Shown piece by piece: positions 58,142-64,000 of a stretch of 64,000 bases of DNA. The position numbers were made by a program, and so were the translations under genes. Below the pieces are notes generated by a model. It had not been told where the DNA came from. It did no database searches and worked only from the letters and a program-made list of their open reading frames with translations. The DNA comes from Parvibaculum sp002684405. GTDB lineage: Bacteria; Pseudomonadota; Alphaproteobacteria; Parvibaculales; Parvibaculaceae. Every line of letters begins with the position of its first letter. Within the stretch, counting starts at the first letter, position 1. The stretch is from positions 186,001 to 250,000 of the forward strand of contig OZ223205.1 of NCBI GenBank assembly GCA_965140395.1. The letters are read 5' to 3'.

Positions 58142-59077
58142 TCAGTCCTTCTTGCCTGTCTTGTCCGGCGTGCGGCCAAAGTTGGGCGCGGGCGTTTCCT
58201 GACCGGCCTCGATGATCGAGCGGCGGATATCGCGTGTGCGCGTGAAGAGGCTGAAAAGCGCATCGCCGTCGCCCCAGCGGATCGCGCGCTGCAGCGCCGA
58301 CAAATCTTCCGAAAACCGCGCCAGCATCTCCAGGATCGGTTCGCGATTGTTCAGGCAGACATCGCGCCACATGGTCGGGTCCGACGCGGCAAGACGCGTG
58401 AAGTCGCGAAAACCGGAGGCGGAATATTTGATGACTTCCGATTCCGTCACCGTTTCCAGATCGTTCGCCGTCCCGACGATGTTATAGGCGATGATATGCG
58501 GCAGATGGCTGACAATGGCGAGCACCATGTCGTGGTGGCGCGGCTCCATCACATCGACGGTCGAGCCGCAGCCTTCCCAGAAGGCGGTGAGCTGTTCGGT
58601 CGCCTCGCGATCCGTGCCGGGCACCGGCGTCAGGATGCACCAGCGATTGTCGAAGAGTTCCGCAAAGCCCGCTTCCGGCCCGGACTGCTCCGTACCGGCG
58701 ATGGGATGGCCGGGAATGAAATGCACGCCTTCCGGTACATGCGGGCCGACATCGCGAATGACGGCCATCTTCACCGAGCCCACATCGGTGAGGATCGCAC
58801 CGGGCTTCAGCGCCTTTTCGATTTCCGCGGCCACCGGCCCGAGCGCGCCGACGGGCACGCAGAGGATGACGAGATCGGCATCCTTCACCGCGTCCGCCGC
58901 CATCTCATGCGCGCTGTCGATGAAGCCGATTTCATGCGCGCGCTTGCGGGTTTCTTCCGAACGCGCATAACCCGCAATGTGTTTTGCGAGATTGCCGCGC
59001 TTCACCGCATGGCCGATGGAGCCGCCGATAAGGCCGAGACCGACAAGCGCGATGCGCTCGAAAAGCGGTTCGCTCAT
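58142..59077 (-). CDS. tyrA: Prephenate/arogenate dehydrogenase
   Basis: A 311-residue NAD(P)-dependent dehydrogenase for tyrosine synthesis. The Rossmann motif is IALVGLGLIGGSIGHAV; LTDVGSVKMAVIRDVG and FIPGHPIAGTEQSGPEAGF are the substrate-site blocks with the catalytic His. It overlaps hisC by ATGA and follows the chorismate mutase gene in the same run, so the three form an aromatic/histidine transamination operon. Start ATG 59077 gives the normal length. Confidence 0.94.
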   Translation of the reverse strand: MSEPLFERIALVGLGLIGGSIGHAVKRGNLAKHIAGYARSEETRKRAHEIGFIDSAHEMAADAVKDADLVILCVPVGALGPVAAEIEKALKPGAILTDVGSVKMAVIRDVGPHVPEGVHFIPGHPIAGTEQSGPEAGFAELFDNRWCILTPVPGTDREATEQLTAFWEGCGSTVDVMEPRHHDMVLAIVSHLPHIIAYNIVGTANDLETVTESEVIKYSASGFRDFTRLAASDPTMWRDVCLNNREPILEMLARFSEDLSALQRAIRWGDGDALFSLFTRTRDIRRSIIEAGQETPAPNFGRTPDKTGKKD

Positions 59078-60174
59078 GACACACCGCCCTTCATGAAGTC
59101 GGCGAGCGCATCCGCGACCAGCCGGTTCGCCTCTTCCGTGCCGACGGAAAGCCGCAGGCAATCGGGCAGCCCGTAAGATGCGACGGCGCGCAGGATGAGA
59201 CCGCGCTTCATCAGGAAGGTATCCGCCTCCGCCGCCGTCTTGCCGGGTTCATTCGGAAAGCGGACGAGCAGGAAGTTCGCCGCGCTCGGCGTCACCTCAA
59301 GGCCCAGCGCCGAAATCCGCTCCGTGAGCCATTGAAGCCATTCGTCGTTATGCGCGCGGGCCTTTTCCACATGGGCGATATCTTCCATCGCCGCGACACC
59401 CGCCATCATGGCCGGCGTCGAGACGTTGAAGGGACCGCGCACACGGTTGAGCGTGTCGCAGACATGGGCCGGCCCGTAGAGCCAGCCGAGACGCGCGGCG
59501 GCGAGCCCGTAGATCTTCGAAAAGGTGCGCGTCATCACGACGTTCTCATTCGTCGCGACAAGCTCGATCCCCGCGTCGTAATCGTTGCGGGTCACATATT
59601 CAGCATAGGCCGCGTCGATCACGAGCAGGATGTCGGGGCGGAGCCCCGCCTGAAGCCGCTTCATCTCATCCGAGGGCAGATAGGTGCCGGTCGGATTGTT
59701 GGGATTGGCGATGAAGACGATCTTCGTCTTCTCCGTCACCGCGGCAAGCACCGCATCGACATCGGTCTTGAGATCCTTCTCCGGCACCTGAATGCAGGTG
59801 CCGCCCGCCGCCTTCGTCACGATGGGATAGACGAGAAAGCCGTGCTCGCTCGCAATCGTCTCGTCGCCCTCGCCGACATAGCACTGGGCGAGAAGATGCA
59901 GCAGTTCGTCGGACCCCGCGCCGCAGACGAGGCGGTCGGCGGCAAGGCCGAAGCGCGTCGCAATCGCCTCGCGCAAGGGCGCAGCGGAGCCTTCCGGATA
60001 ATGTTCGAGATCCTGCGCCGCGGCGACATAGGCCTCGCGCGCCTTCGGGCTCGGCCCCAGCGGCGTCTCGTTCGCCGACAGCTTGAAGACGCGCACGCCC
60101 GGATCAGCCTTGGCGCGGCCACCCACATAGGGTTCGATCTTTTCGATGCCGGATTGCGGTGTCGGTTTCGTCAT
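59074..60174 (-). CDS. hisC: Histidinol-phosphate (aromatic) aminotransferase
   Basis: A 366-residue class I/II PLP aminotransferase. LSANETPLGPSPKA is the substrate entry block, IVFIANPNNPTGTYLP the PLP site, and the Schiff-base Lys lies in TRTFSKIYGLAAARLGW. In this position next to tyrA and chorismate mutase it may also transaminate prephenate or phenylpyruvate. Overlaps tyrA by four bases; its own start is 4 bases after the mutase stop. Confidence 0.95.
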   Translation of the reverse strand: MTKPTPQSGIEKIEPYVGGRAKADPGVRVFKLSANETPLGPSPKAREAYVAAAQDLEHYPEGSAAPLREAIATRFGLAADRLVCGAGSDELLHLLAQCYVGEGDETIASEHGFLVYPIVTKAAGGTCIQVPEKDLKTDVDAVLAAVTEKTKIVFIANPNNPTGTYLPSDEMKRLQAGLRPDILLVIDAAYAEYVTRNDYDAGIELVATNENVVMTRTFSKIYGLAAARLGWLYGPAHVCDTLNRVRGPFNVSTPAMMAGVAAMEDIAHVEKARAHNDEWLQWLTERISALGLEVTPSAANFLLVRFPNEPGKTAAEADTFLMKRGLILRAVASYGLPDCLRLSVGTEEANRLVADALADFMKGGVS

Positions 60175-60178
60175 AAGC

Positions 60179-61105
60179 TCAGTCCGTATCGGCGTCGCGG
60201 CGCACGGGATTGGCAAAGCCGCCCAGCACATATACGTCGTCGACCGGCTCCGCGATCAGGGCGGCAAGACGCGCATCCCCGGCCTCCAGATAGCCCGGCA
60301 CGGCATAAAGGCTCAGATGACGCGGCTCCCCGTCCTGCGTGATAGCGACACTCAGCCGTTCCGCCTCGATCCCGGCCGCGTTCAGAAGCTGGGCGAGCTT
60401 CGTCTCGCTGACGCTGCCGCGCGCGGAAATGGCAATCAGGCTCGTATCGTCGCCGGTGGGCTCGAACTCGGCCTGCGCCACCACAAGCGCGCCGACCTCG
60501 CCCTCCATCCCGTCGATATGGGCGAAGGGAAGCTGCGTCACCACGCGAAGCGGCACGCCGCGCCCGGCCAGCGCCGTCCACCAGTCGCCGCCGGGGTAAT
60601 TGCCCGGCCGGGGCAGGATGCCGATGGCGGAACGGTCCTGCGACACGCGGCGGGTGAGATCGCGCATGCTGTCATGCAGCGTCATCTCGGTGATGGAGCC
60701 GTAATAATTGCGGGCAAGATCCCAATAGGCGAGCGCATCGGTATCCGCGCCGCCATAGACCTCCACCCGGAAGGGGCCCTGAATGCGGGTCATGGCGGAA
60801 ATGATCTCGCGCCAGAGCCGGAAGACGACGCGCAGCGGCAGCCGCCCCTCATGACGGCCGGCGAGACGGCGCAGCACCTCCGCCTCGCGGCCCGGGCGGA
60901 AGGCAATGAAGCTCCCCTCCCCCGCCGCGCTGGCATCGCGCGCCTTGGCATTGGCGACATCGACGACGAGCTCGGTCCGCTTCATCAGCAGATCGTGGAT
61001 CGCATCGTCGATCGCATCTATCTCACGCCTCACATCGGCCAGGGCGGGCGCGCTCTCATCGCCTGTCCCGGCCCGTTTTACGGGGCTTTGTGTCTCGCTC
61101 GTCAT
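60179..61105 (-). CDS. Chorismate mutase with C-terminal prephenate-dehydratase-like domain
   Basis: A 308-residue protein. Residues about 25-110 are an AroQ chorismate mutase: LADVRREIDAIDDAIHDLLM, RTELVVDVANAKA and the basic VFRLWREIISAM. The rest (about 115-300) has a layout like prephenate dehydratase plus an ACT-like end: VEVYGGADTDALAYWDLAR, NYYGSITEMTLHDSMRD, and SLIAISARGSVSETKLAQLL. The TRF catalytic motif of PheA and the ESRP regulatory motif are not visible, so dehydratase activity is doubtful. It heads the hisC-tyrA run. Start ATG 61105 or GTG 61117. Confidence 0.8.
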   Translation of the reverse strand: MTSETQSPVKRAGTGDESAPALADVRREIDAIDDAIHDLLMKRTELVVDVANAKARDASAAGEGSFIAFRPGREAEVLRRLAGRHEGRLPLRVVFRLWREIISAMTRIQGPFRVEVYGGADTDALAYWDLARNYYGSITEMTLHDSMRDLTRRVSQDRSAIGILPRPGNYPGGDWWTALAGRGVPLRVVTQLPFAHIDGMEGEVGALVVAQAEFEPTGDDTSLIAISARGSVSETKLAQLLNAAGIEAERLSVAITQDGEPRHLSLYAVPGYLEAGDARLAALIAEPVDDVYVLGGFANPVRRDADTD

Positions 61106-61207
61106 CTTGTGTCTCACGCACGGAAAAAGGGGCGAAAAGCCGCTGCCCGGCCCCTGCCGCAGGAGCGGTATTCATAAGGGCGGATATGCCCAAAATCAAA
61201 GAAAACA

Positions 61208-61237
61208 TTGACATTTCAAGGGGTCCCACCCTAGCTA
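61208..61237 (+). promoter_or_regulatory. Candidate metX promoter
   Basis: A perfect TTGACA (61208-61213) is followed 18 bases later by TAGCTA (61232-61237), a modest -10 match, about 90 bases before metX. The 226-bp gap between divergent chorismate mutase and metX holds no gene. A SAM-II riboswitch was looked for by eye and not found. Confidence 0.35.
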
Positions 61238-61330
61238 TGCTGCCTGCCCGGGGCGAAATATGAGGCCGTCGGCGGGCCGGAAAAAACGCGAAACGACCTC
61301 AAAAAGCGCCGCAGGACCGCCGCTCACGCG

Positions 61331-62518
61331 ATGATTACCACCGAAAAGCCGGAAATAGCGGCCGCCGCCGCCGAGGCGGGAGAGCGCGTCAACGCCCGAA
61401 GCTGCACCGAAACATTCGGCGCCGACGAGCCGCTGAGGCTCGACAGCGAGGTCGAGCTGTCGCCCTTCACGATCTCCTTCCAGACCTATGGCCGGCTCAA
61501 TGCCGACAAGTCGAATGTGGTGCTCGTCTGCCATGCGCTGACCGGCGACCAGTTCGCCGCAAGCCCCCATCCCGTCACGGGCAAGCCCGGCTGGTGGTCC
61601 AATATGGTCGGCCCGGGCCGCCCCATCGACACCGACCGTTATTTCGTGATCTGCCCCAATGTCATCGGCGGCTGCATGGGCACCACGGGGCCGCGCGACA
61701 TCAACCAGGAAACCGGCAAGCCCTACGGGCTGACCTTTCCCGGCGTCACCATCGCCGACATGGTGCGCGCCCAGGCCATGCTGCTCGACCGGCTGGGCAT
61801 CGACGACATTTTCTGCGCCATCGGCGGCTCGATGGGCGGCATGCAGGTGCTGCAATGGTGCGCCGCCTATCCTGACCGCGTCTTTTCCGCGATCCCGATT
61901 GCGACCGCGGCGCGCCATTCCGCCCAGAACATCGCCTTTCATGAGGTCGGCCGCCAGGCGATCATGGCCGACCCCGAATGGCGCCAGGGCAGCTATCTGG
62001 AGCATGGCACGAACCCCGCCAAGGGGCTCGCGGTCGCGCGCATGGCCGCCCATATCACCTATCTGTCGGAAACCGCGCTGCACCGGAAATTCGGCCGCAA
62101 CCTGCAGGACCGCGACGAGATCACCTATGGCTTCGACGCGGATTTCCAGATCGAATCCTATCTGCGCTATCAGGGCTCGACCTTCGTGGACCGCTTCGAC
62201 GCCAATTCCTATCTCTACATCACCCGGGCGATGGACTATTTCGACCTCGCCCAGGACCATGGCGGCATCCTCGCCAATGCCTTCCGGGGCACCACTACGC
62301 GCTTCTGCGTGATGAGCTTCACCAGCGACTGGCTGTTTCCCACCTCCGACAGCAAGCAGGTGGTGCATGCGCTGAACGCGGTGGCGGCCAATGTGAGCTT
62401 CGTCGAGATCGACACCGACAAGGGGCACGACGCCTTCCTGCTGGACGAGCCGGAAATGCTCGACACGCTGTCGGGCTTCCTGGAATCGGCGGCGCAAAGG
62501 CGGGGCCTGACGACATGA
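61331..62518 (+). CDS. metX: Homoserine O-acetyltransferase (MetX)
   Basis: A 395-residue alpha/beta hydrolase that acylates homoserine in methionine synthesis. The oxyanion block is VLVCHALTGDQFAAS, the nucleophile Ser is in AIGGSMGGMQVLQW, Asp is near TSDWLFPTSDSK, and His is in DTDKGHDAFLLD. CPNVIGGCMGTTGPRDINQE is diagnostic for MetX. Some MetX proteins use succinyl-CoA, so donor choice is not certain from sequence alone. It overlaps metW by four bases. Confidence 0.95.
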   Translation: MITTEKPEIAAAAAEAGERVNARSCTETFGADEPLRLDSEVELSPFTISFQTYGRLNADKSNVVLVCHALTGDQFAASPHPVTGKPGWWSNMVGPGRPIDTDRYFVICPNVIGGCMGTTGPRDINQETGKPYGLTFPGVTIADMVRAQAMLLDRLGIDDIFCAIGGSMGGMQVLQWCAAYPDRVFSAIPIATAARHSAQNIAFHEVGRQAIMADPEWRQGSYLEHGTNPAKGLAVARMAAHITYLSETALHRKFGRNLQDRDEITYGFDADFQIESYLRYQGSTFVDRFDANSYLYITRAMDYFDLAQDHGGILANAFRGTTTRFCVMSFTSDWLFPTSDSKQVVHALNAVAANVSFVEIDTDKGHDAFLLDEPEMLDTLSGFLESAAQRRGLTT

Positions 62519-63159
62519 GCCCCAACAGCCTGACGGGCGGGCGGCCCCTGCCGCATACGCCGCGTACCGACTTCGACTTCATCGCCGAGAAAATTGCGCC
62601 CGGCAGCCGCGTCCTCGACGTGGGCTGCGGCGACGGCGAACTGCTGGCGCGCCTGGTCAAGGAGCGCGGCGTGGACGGGCGCGGCATGGAACTGAGCCAG
62701 GAAGGCGTGAACGCAAGCGTGACGCGCGGGCTCTCGGTCATTCAGGGCGACGCCGATACCGATTTGCGCGACTATCCGAAGGACGCATTCGATTATGTGA
62801 TCCTAAGCCAGACCATTCAGGCGACGCATAATCCGAGCATCGTGCTGCAGGAACTGGCCCGTATCGGGCAGCACATCATCGTGTCCTTCCCCAATTTCGG
62901 CCATTGGCGCGTCCGTCTGAAACTGCTGCTGCAGGGCCGCATGCCGGAAACGCCCTCGCTGGGCTTCCAGTGGTACGACACGCCCAACATCCATCTGTGC
63001 ACGCTGCGCGACTTCACCGAGCTGTGCGACACGCTGGGCCTGCATATCGACGATGCGCTGGCCGTGAACGGCACCCGGGCAAAGCGGATCGGCAAGCCCG
63101 GCCCGCTCGACAATCTGACGGCGAGCGAAGCCGTCTTCATGATGTCGCGAACGAGCTGA
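62515..63159 (+). CDS. metW: MetW methyltransferase-like methionine biosynthesis protein
   Basis: A 214-residue protein coupled to metX by ATGA at 62515-62518. The SAM motif is SRVLDVGCGDGELLARL; YVILSQTIQATHNP and VSFPNFGHWRVRLKLLLQGRMP (first half VSFPNFGHWRVRLKLL) are the MetW core. MetW is required for MetX activity in several bacteria and probably acts as an activator. The pair is conserved across proteobacteria. Confidence 0.95.
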   Translation: MSPNSLTGGRPLPHTPRTDFDFIAEKIAPGSRVLDVGCGDGELLARLVKERGVDGRGMELSQEGVNASVTRGLSVIQGDADTDLRDYPKDAFDYVILSQTIQATHNPSIVLQELARIGQHIIVSFPNFGHWRVRLKLLLQGRMPETPSLGFQWYDTPNIHLCTLRDFTELCDTLGLHIDDALAVNGTRAKRIGKPGPLDNLTASEAVFMMSRTS

Positions 63160-63165
63160 GACCCG

Positions 63166-63924
63166 TCAGCCCTCATCCTGCCGATGTTGCGTCTGCATGC
63201 CCTGCGGGATGGGCGCGGGCGACAAGGCGCGCATGCGCCGGGCAAGCCTGCGCTTGGGCTGCGGCGTCGCGGCATAGATCTGCTTGCCGGCCTCCACCAT
63301 GATCACCCCGGAAAAGCGCGTCCAGAGCGCATGGCCGACCTGCTCCCAGACACCGGCGGATTGCAGGAAAGGACGCCACTGGATGGGCGGCACGTAGAGC
63401 GCCGTCTCCCAGCGCGTGGGCGAAAACATGTTCTCGCGCATGAGCTGGGTCAGCTGGGAGCGCGAAAAGGGCTGGCCGATGCCGAACGGCGTGCCCTCGC
63501 GGCGCGACCACAAGCCCCGCCGGTTGGGCGCCACGATGAGAAGCCGTCCGCCCGGCGCCAGCACGCGCCAGATCTGTCGCATCATGGAACGCACCGCCTC
63601 GCTGCCCTCCAGCCCGTGCACCAGCAGGACGCGGTCCATGCTCTCGTCGGGCAGCGGAATTTCGGTCTCGTCCACCAGACAGGTGAGATGCCGTCCATTG
63701 GCCGGCCATGCCAGCACGCCCTGCTGGGCGGGCATCAGCCCGATGACGCGCTGCGCCTGCCCCTGAAAGGGCGACAGATAGGGCGTGGCGAAACCGAGCC
63801 CGGCGACATTGAGCCCGCGCACATCCGGCCAGATCTCGCCGATGCGCCGCGTAATCAGCGTCCGCGCCACCTGGCCCAGCGGGCGACCGTAGAAATCGCG
63901 AAGATCGATGACATCCATATGCAT
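63166..63924 (-). CDS. SAM-dependent methyltransferase (type 11-like)
   Basis: A 252-residue protein. The motif-I region VRGLNVAGLGFATPYLSPF lacks the full GxGxG, so SAM binding is unusual. MDRVLLVHGLEGSEAV and IWRVLAPGGRLLIVAPNRRG are strong methyltransferase segments, and SRREGTPFGIGQPFSRSQL is family-typical. The extreme C-terminus is basic. In related bacteria this gene is usually divergent from gloB, which would start just beyond the right edge. Convergent with metW, only 6 bases apart. Confidence 0.8.
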   Translation of the reverse strand: MHMDVIDLRDFYGRPLGQVARTLITRRIGEIWPDVRGLNVAGLGFATPYLSPFQGQAQRVIGLMPAQQGVLAWPANGRHLTCLVDETEIPLPDESMDRVLLVHGLEGSEAVRSMMRQIWRVLAPGGRLLIVAPNRRGLWSRREGTPFGIGQPFSRSQLTQLMRENMFSPTRWETALYVPPIQWRPFLQSAGVWEQVGHALWTRFSGVIMVEAGKQIYAATPQPKRRLARRMRALSPAPIPQGMQTQHRQDEG

Positions 63925-64000
63925 GGGCGAAGCCTAGCAGATTCCGTGTAAAGGTTTCCCTCACGAGATGGTAACGGCCTTTGCGTTTCCAAATGCGCCC

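Noticed and set aside
61118..61330. SAM-II riboswitch upstream of metX
   Set aside because: Expected in this lineage, but the conserved H-type pseudoknot sequence could not be recognised by eye; a covariance-model search would decide.
1..64000. tRNA, rRNA, prophage, insertion sequence or toxin-antitoxin genes
   Set aside because: None recognised on either strand by eye; short structured RNAs could be missed without a covariance search.

Overview
The window is high-GC, densely coded bacterial DNA with no rRNA, tRNA, CRISPR array, insertion sequence or prophage that I could recognise. Gene content and order point to an alphaproteobacterium, most likely a Hyphomicrobiales- or Parvibaculum-like lineage. 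The markers are a crotonyl-CoA carboxylase/reductase and a methylsuccinyl-CoA dehydrogenase (ethylmalonyl-CoA pathway), a PduO-type adenosyltransferase with etfBA and hbd, a CpdR-like receiver, a DUF4175 protein, a DUF2125 protein, class II ribonucleotide reductase, and the runs argH-lptM-lysA, ftsE-ftsX, hisC-tyrA and metX-metW. The lineage is inferred from content, not from a search.

Layout. 1-5.9 kb: a partial di-iron ferritin-like gene (minus), ccr, trkH (minus), mcd and a small HIG1-like membrane protein. 6.0-11.3 kb: accessory genes, namely two tandem PagL-like lipid A deacylases made by a duplication of about 755 bp, a haloalkane dehalogenase, a DUF2975/XRE pair, a DUF1835 gene and a cytochrome b561. 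11.3-15.9 kb: PduO adenosyltransferase, an AT-rich secreted orphan, a long structured leader, etfB-etfA and 3-hydroxybutyryl-CoA dehydrogenase. Mcd and other acyl-CoA dehydrogenases pass electrons to ETF, so ccr, mcd, etfBA and hbd form a metabolic theme of acetyl-CoA/C4 assimilation.

15.9-39.9 kb is a large cell-surface glycan locus. Its plus-strand arm (15.9-25.0 kb) carries a polytopic membrane protein, a PAS_5 protein, an RgpF-like protein, and a five-gene cassette: HAD-UbiA, SDR, FAD oxidoreductase, GtrA and a GT39-like transferase. This cassette looks like a polyprenyl-phosphate-sugar synthesis, flipping and transfer pathway. The minus-strand arm (36.8 to 25.1 kb) is an apparent eight-gene operon: rmlC-rmlB-rmlD-rmlA (dTDP-L-rhamnose), a 1560-residue sulfotransferase/WbsX/GT4/GT2 protein, a methyltransferase, a polytopic glycosyltransferase and a PhyH-type dioxygenase. 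Divergent from rmlC, across a palindrome-rich 346-bp intergenic region, lies a one-chain fusion of a GT2 glycosyltransferase with a complete ABC exporter. The two multidomain proteins and the UbiA cassette are the most unusual content.

39.9-64 kb is mainly housekeeping: tlpA-like, argH, lptM, lysA, DUF4175; cpdR-like, hpt, a zinc-ribbon membrane protein, ftsE-ftsX, a YdcF-like protein, plsC; nrdJ, a VOC protein, a YcaQ-like glycosylase, chaC-like, DUF2125; tyrA, hisC, a chorismate mutase with an extra domain; metX-metW and a terminal methyltransferase. Dispersed palindromic repeats lie at four intergenic positions.
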